The notes under the pieces are model-generated. The model was not told the DNA's origin. It made no database searches and saw only the letters and a program-made list of their open reading frames with translations. The position numbers were made by a program, and so were the translations under genes. Positions 40,063 to 48,364 of a stretch of DNA of 64,000 bases are shown in pieces (position 1 is the first letter of the stretch; each line of letters opens with the position of its first letter). Source of the stretch: Kocuria sp. cx-455 (GTDB taxonomy: Bacteria > Actinomycetota > Actinomycetes > Actinomycetales > Micrococcaceae); assembly GCF_014698015.1 (NCBI RefSeq), contig NZ_JACXBS010000005.1:124001-188000 (forward strand), in the 5' to 3' direction.

Positions 40063-40799
40063 AGGTCATCATTGTGGGCGGCGGCTCCGTGGGTTCCTCG
40101 ATCGCCCGTGAATTGGTGTCCCACGGCCACGAGATCGTGGTGATCGACGCGACGTCGGACGTGATCGGCCGGTCCAAGCTGCGCGGTACGCAGTGGGTCG
40201 TCGGGGATGCCTGCGATTTGGACGTGCTGCAGCGGGCCAAGACGGAGGAGGCGGATGTCGTGGTGGCCGCGACCGGCGACGACAAGGCGAACCTGGTCGT
40301 CTCGCTCCTGGCGCGCAGCGAGTTCGGTGTACCCCGAACGGTGGGTCGAGTCAACAACCCCAAGAACGAGTGGCTGTTCGACGACGCGTGGGGCGTTGAC
40401 GTTGCGGTGTCGACTCCCCGGCTCATGACGGCGCTCGTGGAAGAGGCCGTGGAAGTGGGGGACGTGGTCCGGTTACTGAGTCTGCAAACCGGGGGTGCCA
40501 CGCTGTCCGCCTATACGGTTCCCCGGGAGCACCCGGTGGTGGCGACCATGGTGTCCCACGTGCCGTGGCCGCTCGAGGTCACCCTGGTGGCCATTCTGCG
40601 GGACGGAGTGCCGATCACACCCTCCGGGGACGATGTTCTGGAGGGGTCGGACGAGTTGTTCTTCATTTCCACTGCGGAGGGGGAAGATCAGCTGCGCGCC
40701 ATGTTCACCACGGCCCGGGACGTCACCCTCGAGACGGAATCGGGCGGGTCAACAGCCACCCGAGCCACAGCACCAGCGCATACAAGGGAACGCCCATGA
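40059..40799 (+). CDS. TrkA/KtrA-type RCK potassium regulator (second copy)
   Basis: 246 aa. Rossmann N-terminus VIIVGGGSVGSSIARELVSH, VIDATSDVIGR, VVVAATGDDKANLVVSLLA; RCK_C after residue 145 (LQTGGATLSAYTVPREHPVV). CeoC-like by position. The ATG overlaps the first copy stop (ATGA), so the two are made together and probably form a heteromer. Its last 77 bp overlap the convergent DUF3159 gene. Confidence 0.9.
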   Translation: MKVIIVGGGSVGSSIARELVSHGHEIVVIDATSDVIGRSKLRGTQWVVGDACDLDVLQRAKTEEADVVVAATGDDKANLVVSLLARSEFGVPRTVGRVNNPKNEWLFDDAWGVDVAVSTPRLMTALVEEAVEVGDVVRLLSLQTGGATLSAYTVPREHPVVATMVSHVPWPLEVTLVAILRDGVPITPSGDDVLEGSDELFFISTAEGEDQLRAMFTTARDVTLETESGGSTATRATAPAHTRERP

Positions 40800-41448
40800 C
40801 CAGGCGAGCGACGCCCAGCGCGGCGACGTTCTCCGCGAAAAACAAGGGGACCTGGACGAGCAACCGCGCCGCGAACATCCCGATCAACAACAGGGTGGCT
40901 CGCTGATACGCGCCGCGCCGCTGCCGATCCTTGCGCCAGTCCATCCCCTCCCCACGAACGTAACCGTAGAAGACACCCAGCAGCGGCCAGCCGACCGCTG
41001 CGGAGATCGACAGGCCGATGAGCCACGCAATGTTGACGAAGAACCCCGGCACGTAATAGTCCAGCGCTTGACCGCCGACCCGAGCGAACAGGGCGCACAC
41101 GGCCACGCCGATCAGCCCGGCGATCGACTGCATCAGTGACTGCCGCTGGGCCAGTCTCGCGACCGCGAACAACAACGCGGTGGCCAGGGACGCAATCAGC
41201 GCGATGGCCAATTGCTGGGTCAGCAGGAACACGACCAGGAAGATCAGACCCGGCAGGATCGCCTCGAGCAACCCGCGCCAGCCGCCCACGGCGTGCAGCA
41301 CGTCCAATTGACCGTGGTCGTCACGGCGCAGACCCGCGCGCTTGGCATAGTCCCCCATGGCCCGTTCCACGGACTGAGGCCGCCGGTTGCCCTCGGGGGG
41401 TTCGTGGCCATCCGGCGCTGAGGGGTACGGGGGTGTTGTGTGGCTCAC
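40723..41448 (-). CDS. DUF3159 membrane protein
   Basis: 241 aa with about five or six hydrophobic helices (AILPGLIFLVVFLLTQQLAI, ALIASLATALLFAVARLA, NIAWLIGLSISAAVGWPLLG). The N-terminal half is charged and cytosolic (QSVERAMGDYAKRAGLRRDD). Position between the TrkA pair and the OB-fold gene corresponds to Rv2693c. Function unknown. GTG 41448 overlaps the OB-fold stop (GTGA) and has AAGGA upstream. Its 3' end overlaps trkA. Confidence 0.88.
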   Translation of the reverse strand: MSHTTPPYPSAPDGHEPPEGNRRPQSVERAMGDYAKRAGLRRDDHGQLDVLHAVGGWRGLLEAILPGLIFLVVFLLTQQLAIALIASLATALLFAVARLAQRQSLMQSIAGLIGVAVCALFARVGGQALDYYVPGFFVNIAWLIGLSISAAVGWPLLGVFYGYVRGEGMDWRKDRQRRGAYQRATLLLIGMFAARLLVQVPLFFAENVAALGVARLVMGVPLYALVLWLGWLLTRPIPSRG

Positions 41449-41819
41449 CGGTTGATCCTTTTGGGCGTGATGATCTCGTAACGGGGGTTGTACATGGTGG
41501 GTACCGAATCGGTGAACGACACCACGGCCACGCACCGCAATCTGGTGCCGGCCATGATGCCGGGAACACTGCGCTGACCGTGCCAGAGCAACGCGACGTA
41601 GGAATCTCCCAGACCCGCTCGCAGCCCGGACCGGCCCTGTACATGCAGCACCGCCCGGTACCGCGGGGACTGCGTGGCGGGCGAGAACGTGACCTCGGTG
41701 ACCTCGCCCTCAACCATCACCCGACGACGTTGCGACGGCGCCGCCGGGTCCAGATCCTGCGCGGCGGCACCGCGCTCGCCGACCACGTCGATGGCCCCGG
41801 TGACGTGAGTGGTTGCCAC
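41445..41819 (-). CDS. OB-fold nucleic-acid-binding domain protein
   Basis: 124 aa. Typical RecG/DUF4357-like OB strand pattern: VMVEGEVTEVTFSPATQSPR, YVALLWHGQRSVPGIMAGT, and the end MYNPRYEIITPK. Syntenic with Rv2694c. May bind RNA or ssDNA; unknown. GTG 41819 is chosen to match family length; Shine-Dalgarno weak, translation probably coupled to DUF3710 4 bp upstream. Confidence 0.82.
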   Translation of the reverse strand: MATTHVTGAIDVVGERGAAAQDLDPAAPSQRRRVMVEGEVTEVTFSPATQSPRYRAVLHVQGRSGLRAGLGDSYVALLWHGQRSVPGIMAGTRLRCVAVVSFTDSVPTMYNPRYEIITPKRINR

Positions 41820-41823
41820 GAGG

Positions 41824-42582
41824 TCAGCCGATTTCGGTGATCTCTGGGCCGCGCTGCGGTGCACTTGCCGGCGGCTGCGGATCGCGCCCGGGGTGGTCGG
41901 CGGTCTGGCCCTGGGGGCTCTGCGGTGTCGCGTTCTCCGGAACCTTGAACTGCAAGAGGTCGCGCGGGGGCATCGGGTCGTGCCCGCGAACGATCACCAA
42001 CGACCGCACGACGTCGTCGAGTACCTCGGCGGTCGTGGACGGCATGGCGGCGCCGCCCGTGTACACCGCGCGCAAGAACCAGCGAGGCCCGTCGATGCCG
42101 ACGAAGCGTGCCAGCCGGTAGCCGGGTTGACCGGAGGCCGTGGTCGCGGAGAATTTGGCGTTGACCTGCAAGCCCAGCGGGCCTTCCGCCACGGTGACAT
42201 GCCCGCTGTCGCGACGCAATCCTTCCACCAACTCGCGGCGGACGTCGTTCCACAGGCCACTGCTCTTGGGCGCGGAGAACGCTTGGAGTTGAACCGAGCC
42301 GTCCTGGTAGTCAACGTTCAATGCACGCGGTCGCTGGGATTTTTCATCCAAATCCATGCGCACGGCCACGCCGGCCATGGGTTTGAGGAGGATGCAGCCC
42401 AGATCGATGTAATCCTCGCGCTCGCCCTTCAGCTCGGACTCGTCCCACGGGCCCAGGGCGCGAGGGTCAGAGGCCGCTGCCGTGTCGTCGCCGGGTGTTT
42501 CGGGGGCCTCTTGCGAGTCTGTCGTGGCGACGGCGCGGCTATCCGCCTGAGCGTCCTTGCGGCGCTTCTTTCGTCCAAACAT
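41824..42582 (-). CDS. DUF3710 family protein
   Basis: 252 aa. MFGRKKRRKD start and acidic/Ala-rich linker, then the conserved domain with YIDLGCILLKPMAGVAVRMD, LQAFSAPKSSGLWNDVRREL and RWFLRAVYTGGAA. Conserved in the dut-DUF3159 block of Actinobacteria (Rv2696c). Unknown function; cytoplasmic. CGGAGC precedes the ATG. Polar Pro/Gln-rich tail. Confidence 0.9.
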   Translation of the reverse strand: MFGRKKRRKDAQADSRAVATTDSQEAPETPGDDTAAASDPRALGPWDESELKGEREDYIDLGCILLKPMAGVAVRMDLDEKSQRPRALNVDYQDGSVQLQAFSAPKSSGLWNDVRRELVEGLRRDSGHVTVAEGPLGLQVNAKFSATTASGQPGYRLARFVGIDGPRWFLRAVYTGGAAMPSTTAEVLDDVVRSLVIVRGHDPMPPRDLLQFKVPENATPQSPQGQTADHPGRDPQPPASAPQRGPEITEIG

Positions 42583-42631
42583 GTGTGCTCCGTTGCTTGT
42601 CTGCGGGTCGTTGTGAATCAGGGGCCGGGAT

Positions 42632-43093
42632 CTAATGGGTTCCGGAGGAGCCGAAGCCTCCCGCGCCGCGTTCGCTCTGGGGCAGTTCGGCCACCGGGTC
42701 GAAGCGGGCCGTCTCCACTCGCTGGATCACGAGCTGGGCAATCCGCTCACCGCGGCTCACCGTGTAGGTGTTCGAGCGGTCGGTGTTGAGTAAACACACC
42801 TTGATCTCGCCGCGGTAGCCACTGTCCACGGTGCCCGGAGCATTGACCAGGGTCAGCCCGTGCTTGGCGGCAAGCCCGGACCTGGGGTGAACCAGGCCCA
42901 CATACCCCTGCGGGATCGCCAGGGCCACCCCGGTGTCCACCAGCGCCCGTTGTCCCGGCTCCAGAACGGTCTCGCGCCGGGCCCGCAGATCAGCGCCCGC
43001 GTCTCCGAGGGTTGCGTACGAGGGGGGCGCCAGCCCGGGATCCAACATCTTCAGGGCCACGGTCACGGTGTGGTCAACGGCTACATCAGTCAC
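42632..43093 (-). CDS. dut: dUTP diphosphatase
   Basis: 153 aa trimeric dUTPase converting dUTP to dUMP. Motifs [75 protein letters not shown] 43093 is preceded by TAGAGT 8 nt upstream with no Shine-Dalgarno, indicating a leaderless transcript. First gene of the dut-DUF3710-OB-DUF3159 run. Confidence 0.96.
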   Translation of the reverse strand: MTDVAVDHTVTVALKMLDPGLAPPSYATLGDAGADLRARRETVLEPGQRALVDTGVALAIPQGYVGLVHPRSGLAAKHGLTLVNAPGTVDSGYRGEIKVCLLNTDRSNTYTVSRGERIAQLVIQRVETARFDPVAELPQSERGAGGFGSSGTH

Positions 43094-43101
43094 AATCCAC
43101 C

Positions 43102-43107
43102 ACTCTA
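43102..43107 (-). promoter_or_regulatory. Leaderless -10 of dut
   Basis: TAGAGT on the minus strand, 8 nt before GTG 43093. Confidence 0.5.
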
Positions 43108-43174
43108 ACGCGGCGCCCCTCGGGTGGCTGCCCGGACGTGGAAGACTCCTAGCAAGCTGTGGGAAAGTGGAGTC

Positions 43175-43699
43175 ATGACCCCTCACGAACCGCACGCCGC
43201 CGCGGCCTCCGAACCGGCCACCCCCGACCAGCCAGCCACCCAACCCGTGGTGGCGTACCAGGAGCGACTCAGCGTCGCGTGGTGGATGTGGCTCGTGATC
43301 CTGTTCGTGGGAGCAGCCACGTTCATTGCTCTTGCCCCCATCAACATGGCGGTGGGCATCATTGCGGCCGTGGTGGTCATGGTCTTCATCGGGTTGATCC
43401 TGTATCTCGGCTCACCCCGGATCGTGGTCACGGACCACGACGTGCGCGTGGGCCGTGCCCACATCGAGCGGCGCTTTGTCGGGGAGGCCGAGGCCTTGCG
43501 TGGTGACGCCGCACGTGTTGCCCGCGGTCCCGAATTGGACGGCCGCGCATTCATGAACTTCCGTGTGTCCGTCCCTGACATGTGCCGGATCCAGATCGTG
43601 GACCCCGTGGATCCCACCCCGTATTGGCTCACGGCCACCCGTCACCCCGAGGAACTGGCTCGCGCGATCAATGCCGATCGCGGCACGGATCCACCCTAA
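43175..43699 (+). CDS. DUF3093 membrane protein
   Basis: 174 aa. Two adjacent membrane helices ([40 protein letters not shown]) then a cytosolic PH-like region ([20 protein letters not shown]) ending in [17 protein letters not shown]. Divergent from dut as in M. tuberculosis Rv2698. Unknown function; ATG 43175 follows a GTGGAG stretch. Confidence 0.9.
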   Translation: MTPHEPHAAAASEPATPDQPATQPVVAYQERLSVAWWMWLVILFVGAATFIALAPINMAVGIIAAVVVMVFIGLILYLGSPRIVVTDHDVRVGRAHIERRFVGEAEALRGDAARVARGPELDGRAFMNFRVSVPDMCRIQIVDPVDPTPYWLTATRHPEELARAINADRGTDPP

Positions 43700-43712
43700 G
43701 ACGCTGGAACAC

Positions 43713-43745
43713 TTCGGGCGGTCACCGTGCCGGTGACCGCCCGAA
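43713..43745. terminator. Bidirectional hairpin terminator
   Basis: Perfect 14-bp stem TTCGGGCGGTCACC / GGTGACCGCCCGAA with a 5-nt loop, between convergent DUF3093 and DUF4193 genes. Confidence 0.85.
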
Positions 43746-43767
43746 TTCTGTGTTCAGCAGCTGTGAA

Positions 43768-44067
43768 TCAGCCCATGCATTCGAAGCAGAACTTCACCCC
43801 GTCGCGCTCTTCGGCGAGCTGGGAACGGTGACGCACCAAGAAGCACGAACCGCACGTGAATTCGTCCTCCTGGGCGGGCAGCACCACGACGGAGAGCTCT
43901 TCGTTGGAAAGATCGGCGCCGGGAAGCTCGAAACTTTCCGCCGCTGCCGCTTCATCCTCGTCGACGCTGCCGGACTGCTGATCCGATCGACGAGACTGCA
44001 ACTCCTCAATCGAGTCTTCCTTGAGGTCTTCGTCCTGCTTACGCGGCGCGTCGTAATCTGTGGCCAT
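43768..44067 (-). CDS. DUF4193 zinc-ribbon protein
   Basis: 99 aa, very acidic N-terminal two thirds followed by a zinc ribbon: CGSC and, at the end, CFECMG. ADLSNEELSVVVLPAQEDEF is the conserved central segment. Corresponds to Rv2699c. Function unknown; the pattern suits a nucleic-acid or transcription-complex accessory protein. Confidence 0.92.
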   Translation of the reverse strand: MATDYDAPRKQDEDLKEDSIEELQSRRSDQQSGSVDEDEAAAAESFELPGADLSNEELSVVVLPAQEDEFTCGSCFLVRHRSQLAEERDGVKFCFECMG

Positions 44068-44342
44068 GTGTGAATCCGCTCCAACCGGTCTCAGCGAGAT
44101 CGCTGTGGGTGTTGATACCCCGGCTTTCTGGGATAGAAGCCGGGTCCGTGTCGCGTAGATTGTTCACCATTGACCGGAAAAAATCCAGCCCGAGGCAGCA
44201 ACTGCGTATCGCTCGACGTCACACCGGGAATTCCTCCGAGCGGCCCACATGGATGACCCCCGGGTGGAGCACCGCGGGAAATGCCGGAGTACGGGGGCGA
44301 AACGGTTAGGTGGGCGCGGTTGAACCACTAGACTGGCACGAC
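44068..44342. other. Intergenic region before sepH
   Basis: No convincing gene in this 275-bp spacer between divergent DUF4193 and sepH. It holds a hairpin with 8-bp stem CCCGGCTT / AAGCCGGG (44119-44144) and the TAGACT -10 at 44329-44334. Confidence 0.5.
44329..44334 (+). promoter_or_regulatory. -10 element of sepH leader transcript
   Basis: TAGACT, 8 nt before the ATG of the 14-codon leader ORF at 44343. If it follows the other leaderless starts, transcription begins at that ATG. Confidence 0.5.
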
Positions 44343-44387
44343 ATGAACGGTGGGAATTTCTCTAACAGCATGACTTCCCGCTGGTAA
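44343..44387 (+). CDS. Candidate 14-residue leader ORF upstream of sepH
   Basis: ATG to TAA encodes MNGGNFSNSMTSRW. It begins 8 nt after a TAGACT -10, so it would be translated from a leaderless mRNA. Its stop (44385-44387) directly precedes the sepH Shine-Dalgarno AAGGAAGGA, with the sepH ATG 12 nt later, so termination of the leader could feed or block sepH initiation. No homologue known to me; it may be a chance ORF. Confidence 0.35.
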   Translation: MNGGNFSNSMTSRW

Positions 44388-44399
44388 AGGAAGGACAGC

Positions 44400-45719
44400 A
44401 TGGACCAGTTGCACCTTGTGGGTGTACACGAAGACGGCGAACACCTGATCGTGGAATCCACCGATTCACAGCGTCATTCGCTGAAGATCGATCAGCAGTT
44501 GCGGCAAGCGGTGCAGCACGCGCGGAAAAAGACTCCCGCTCGTGGGCGTGTGAGCGGGCAGTTCGGCCCCCGCGACATCCAGGCTCGGTTCCGTGCCGGT
44601 GCCAGCGTTGAAGACATCGTGGCGGAGTCCGGCTGGGAACCCGAGCGCGTCAAGCGCTACGAATGGCCCATTCTGGCCGAGCGCGGCCACATGGTGCGGG
44701 AGGCTCTCAAGGTCAAGGTGACCGGCACCAGCCCTTCGCACGACGGGTACCGTTCCGTGTTCGAGGGCGAACCGCGAACACTCGAGCAGACCGTGCACCA
44801 TCGCGCGCAGGACACGGGGGTGGCCGTGAGCTCCCTCGACTGGGATGCCTGGCAGCGCGAGGATCAGCTCTGGAGCCTGCAGTTGACGTTCAGCGTTTCG
44901 GACCGCGACCTGGCTCCCCATGACACCGACGGTCCCGCGGAATGGACCTACAACCCCGCCAGTCAAACCGTGCGACCGGTGAACGACTGGGCGAGTACCC
45001 TTGGTCAGGAACCGCACGAGACCGGTCCCCTGGGTGTCCCCGCGCCCACGATCACCCACCATCCGGCCCCTGATGCTCGCGTGGAACAACTCCAGCGGGA
45101 AGCCAGCCAGGCCGATGAACTCCTGGACGTTCTGCAGGCGCGCCGTGGCCGCCGGTTGGGCTCCGACACGGACGAGGACGATCGGCTGGCCGAGATCCTG
45201 GGTCGTGGAATGGGACACGTGGACAACCGTCCCCGGCCCATTGGCGCGCCCGAGGATTCACCGTTGTTTGATCAGCCCATTCAACCCGCTGCCGCGCGGG
45301 TGGCCGAGGATCGGGCGCTCGAAGAAGACGCCGGTATCGAGATCGTGGACGATTCCACGGTCGAACCCGAAGAGCCTGAGGCCCCGGAGGAAGAAGCGGA
45401 CCAGGCGGCGTCCACGTCGCTGCCCGATGCGGTGACGGCGGGCAGGGGTCCGCAACTGACCGTCGCGGGAGATCTCGAGGACTCGGTGGCCACTCTCGAG
45501 TCCGAGGACGAAACCGCGCCGATTGGCAACCCCCCGAACGAGAACCCCACCGGGGGCAATGCCGTGGCCCAGAACTCCGAGGTCGACCAGGAACAAACCT
45601 CCGCCGAGCCTACCGAACCGCCCCGACGAGCCCCCGGGCCGCGCGGCCGGACCGGCAAGGCCAAACGTTCCTCGGTGCCGAGCTGGGATGAGATCGTCTT
45701 CGGTTCCAATTCGAACTAG
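44400..45719 (+). CDS. sepH: Septation protein SepH
   Basis: 439 aa. N-terminal DUF3071 domain (MDQLHLVGVHEDGEHLIVES) including the helix-turn-helix ASVEDIVAESGWEPERVKRY. SepH binds FtsZ and stimulates filament assembly during sporulation or vegetative septation in Actinobacteria. The C-terminal half is disordered and strongly acidic (EPEEPEAPEEEADQAAS), ending in a basic patch RGRTGKAKRSSVPSWDEIVF. AAGGAAGGA precedes ATG 44400. Confidence 0.93.
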   Translation: MDQLHLVGVHEDGEHLIVESTDSQRHSLKIDQQLRQAVQHARKKTPARGRVSGQFGPRDIQARFRAGASVEDIVAESGWEPERVKRYEWPILAERGHMVREALKVKVTGTSPSHDGYRSVFEGEPRTLEQTVHHRAQDTGVAVSSLDWDAWQREDQLWSLQLTFSVSDRDLAPHDTDGPAEWTYNPASQTVRPVNDWASTLGQEPHETGPLGVPAPTITHHPAPDARVEQLQREASQADELLDVLQARRGRRLGSDTDEDDRLAEILGRGMGHVDNRPRPIGAPEDSPLFDQPIQPAAARVAEDRALEEDAGIEIVDDSTVEPEEPEAPEEEADQAASTSLPDAVTAGRGPQLTVAGDLEDSVATLESEDETAPIGNPPNENPTGGNAVAQNSEVDQEQTSAEPTEPPRRAPGPRGRTGKAKRSSVPSWDEIVFGSNSN

Positions 45720-45850
45720 GAATCGAGGTCACCGTCCGGGGAATGCAGAATTGACCCCGGATCCGCTAAAGTCACTAAGGCAGATTGGGCTAAGGGGAGA
45801 AAACGGTCCAGCTTTGCCCTGGCAATTCATGGATTCGAGGGACGCATTGC

Positions 45851-46459
45851 ATGGGTAATTCCATCCAGGACGACTTGTTCGGTGCCGATGAACCGGCTGC
45901 GGAGACCACCGAGGGTTTCACCGAACCCAACGAGAGCGGGCCGCTCCGGCGTTTCATGGCTCCGCTCGTGCTCGGGGTGGCCGCGCTCCTCGTACTCGTG
46001 GGAGTTGGAGCGTTGGCATTCACCGGGCTGTCCAATTCCCAGGATGATCAGGAACCGGCCGATTTCGCGACCGAATCCGAAACGCCCACCCCGTCCCCCA
46101 GTGCCACCGCGAGCCGCACGCCCTCCCCCACCCCGGTGGAGACCACCCCGGTGCAGGAGTACGTCCCGCCGCCCGTGGCGCCACCGGTCGCTCCCGCGCC
46201 CCCGGCCGCTCCGGTGCCGCAACCGCCGGTTACCAAGGCCCCGGTGCCAACCAAGACGCCCCAGCCGACCAAGACGCCGTCCACTGCACCCACGAAACAG
46301 CCGAGCGCGTCACCCAAGCCGACCACACAGCCGACCCAGGTTCCCAAGCCGACAACCACACCCAAGGCGACCACGCCCAAACAGCCGGACCCACCGGCCA
46401 CGCCTAAAACTCCGCCCAACGGCGGAAAACCGGCCCCGAAACCCACGGCCAGCAAGTAA
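45851..46459 (+). CDS. Single-pass membrane protein with Pro/Thr-rich exterior
   Basis: 202 aa. Cytosolic N-terminus (MGNSIQDDLFGADEPAAETT), one membrane helix near 36-58 (FMAPLVLGVAALLVLVGVGA), then about 140 residues of Pro, Thr, Lys and Ala in short repeats such as PTKTPQPTKTPSTAPTKQPS. Low-complexity tail resembles wall-spanning linkers. No catalytic domain. It is 130 bp downstream of sepH, same strand, so a divisome- or wall-associated role is possible but unproven. Confidence 0.75.
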   Translation: MGNSIQDDLFGADEPAAETTEGFTEPNESGPLRRFMAPLVLGVAALLVLVGVGALAFTGLSNSQDDQEPADFATESETPTPSPSATASRTPSPTPVETTPVQEYVPPPVAPPVAPAPPAAPVPQPPVTKAPVPTKTPQPTKTPSTAPTKQPSASPKPTTQPTQVPKPTTTPKATTPKQPDPPATPKTPPNGGKPAPKPTASK

Positions 46460-46467
46460 CGTCCCGG

Positions 46468-47601
46468 TCACCAGACCAACGCGGGAATCAGACGCTCCGC
46501 GGGCGTGAGGGAACCGTGCTGACCCACCATGTTGAGCGGCTTGGTGCCCTGGCGGGAGACGTCGTAAATGGCCACCGGCTCCTTACCGAGGACCCACACG
46601 TGCCCCGCTCGTTCCAGCATGACGGGATCCGGATCCGGGCCGAAGTACCCCCCGGCCGCCAGGTCCTCGCGGGTCACGGCCCACACGGTATCGCCGTAGT
46701 GTTCCTGCCAACGCGCCGCCACGAGCGCGGGATCCGTGTCCGGTTGAGTGTGCAGTTGCACGGCTCGCGGTTCTCCCGCGGTGTGGCGAACGCCGTGCAG
46801 CAGACCGGGGACCGCACTGGCGTCCACGCGGTCTTGGGCGGCAACGTCAACCATCCCGTGGTCGGCGGTGAGGACCACGCGGGTGTTGGATGGTAGCTTC
46901 TGGACGAGCCGCTTGATGGCGGAGTCCAGTTCCTCGAGGGCCGTCAGCCAGGCGTCGGAACGCCAGCCCTTGGCGTGGCCCACCTTGTCCAACTCGTCCC
47001 AGTAGAAGTAGACAAGCGCTCGTTTACCCTCGCGCAACTCCTCGAGGACCGCGGCGGTACGAGCGAACACGCCGTCGGCGCCTTTGAAACGCCCACCCCG
47101 CAGGGAGGCCCGGGTCAACTCCGAGTTCTGGAACCGGGGCTTACTGACCGTCACGGTGTCCACCGTGGCCTCCGACCGGTTGAACACGGTGCGGTGGGGT
47201 TGCCACGTTTCCGGTTTGATCCGTGGGCTCCATTGGCCGAGCATGTTCACCACGCGGTCCTGTTGGGGGTCCACCACGTCGTAACCGAGCATGCCGTGCT
47301 GTCCCGGGGCGAGCCCCGTGCCCAGACTCGACAGGGACACGGAGGTTGTGGTGGGAAAAGCGGCGTCGAGAGCCCCCAGGGACTGTGCTTTGCGCAGCGT
47401 GGGTGCATAACCGGAGCACTCGCTGAGCAGCTCGGCCCCGAGACCGTCCACGAGCACCACCACGTACCGTTGCGCCTTGGGCAGACCCACCGTATTGGTG
47501 GTCCCCGGCACTCCCAACGCGGCCGCGGCCGATGACATCACGTCCGCCACGCTACGCTCGCCGTAGCGCGGGGGGGCGGGAAAATCCGAGGGAAGGGTCA
47601 C
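46468..47601 (-). CDS. Alkaline-phosphatase-fold nucleotide pyrophosphatase/phosphodiesterase
   Basis: 377 aa. The metal-binding Asp and nucleophile region read VVVLVDGLGAELL and FPTTTSVSLSSLGTGLAPGQ (nucleophile Thr); further ligands YFYWDELDKVGHAKG, VLTADHGMVDV and GQHGSLTPAE. Fits type I phosphodiesterase/nucleotide pyrophosphatase of Actinobacteria. No signal peptide from GTG 47601, so probably cytosolic. GTG overlaps the DUF5998 stop (GTGA). Confidence 0.9.
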   Translation of the reverse strand: MTLPSDFPAPPRYGERSVADVMSSAAAALGVPGTTNTVGLPKAQRYVVVLVDGLGAELLSECSGYAPTLRKAQSLGALDAAFPTTTSVSLSSLGTGLAPGQHGMLGYDVVDPQQDRVVNMLGQWSPRIKPETWQPHRTVFNRSEATVDTVTVSKPRFQNSELTRASLRGGRFKGADGVFARTAAVLEELREGKRALVYFYWDELDKVGHAKGWRSDAWLTALEELDSAIKRLVQKLPSNTRVVLTADHGMVDVAAQDRVDASAVPGLLHGVRHTAGEPRAVQLHTQPDTDPALVAARWQEHYGDTVWAVTREDLAAGGYFGPDPDPVMLERAGHVWVLGKEPVAIYDVSRQGTKPLNMVGQHGSLTPAERLIPALVW

Positions 47602-48317
47602 GGGGATTTGCGTCCGGAGTCGCGGCCCGTGAAGCGATGCCCGAACCGCGGTCGCTGCACGGGGGCCTCGGAGGGGCGGCGTTCGGTCAGGGGTCGCTGG
47701 TGGGGCGATTGCGCGATCTGGGCTCCCGAGTCGGTCATGGGCGCCAGATTCGCTCGCCGTAATGTGCGCGCGAATTCTCGGGCACCCTCCACGGCGTCCT
47801 TGCCGTCCGCTTCGGAGCTGATGCGCATCACCACGTCCTCGCTCGCGGCCGTGCCCGTGTACCCGTGGTCCGCCTGGCATTCCGGGTCCTCGCACATGGC
47901 CGGGTACAACTCGAGTTGCTGGGTCCCGGTCCAGCTCACCGCGAGCGTCAGCTCCATGATGGGTGTGTCGGGGCGATAATTCTGTGGCTGGTGATACGCG
48001 TAGCTGAGCGTGACCGAACGGATCTGCGAGATCCCCACGGTTTCCGTGGAGACCCGGGCCACCACATCACTGCCGCTGTCGTCGAACTGTTGGTCATCCA
48101 CGTGGGTGATGTGCAGGACATCCTCCGCGAGAACCAGCACGGTGATGTGGCGGTGCAGTTCGGTGTTGTTGAAGTGGGTTTCCAACTGCACCAGGTGGGA
48201 CACGGGCTGCCTACCGTCGAGGGAATCCCGCACTACGTCTTCCACGAGTTGCGGATAGAACCCGGCCGTGCTGATGTCCTCGATCAAGCGCGAGCCGTCG
48301 GGAGCTGAATACGTCAT
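47598..48317 (-). CDS. DUF5998 family protein
   Basis: 239 aa from ATG 48317. The conserved core starts ISTAGFYPQLVEDVVRDSLD and includes LVQLETHFNNTELHRHITVL and ELYPAMCEDPECQADHGYTG (four metal-binding-like residues). Unknown function. The long basic tail (QRPLTERRPSEAPVQRPRFG) is disordered. Co-translated with the phosphodiesterase. Confidence 0.85.
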   Translation of the reverse strand: MTYSAPDGSRLIEDISTAGFYPQLVEDVVRDSLDGRQPVSHLVQLETHFNNTELHRHITVLVLAEDVLHITHVDDQQFDDSGSDVVARVSTETVGISQIRSVTLSYAYHQPQNYRPDTPIMELTLAVSWTGTQQLELYPAMCEDPECQADHGYTGTAASEDVVMRISSEADGKDAVEGAREFARTLRRANLAPMTDSGAQIAQSPHQRPLTERRPSEAPVQRPRFGHRFTGRDSGRKSP

Positions 48318-48364
48318 GTGTCCATTGTCCTTCACTGAGCACGCCCGTGCGCAATCGTTGTGGC

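Noticed and set aside
44070..44309. 79-codon plus ORF in the sepH upstream spacer
   Set aside because: No ribosome site, composition not protein-like, and it overlaps the hairpin and promoter region.
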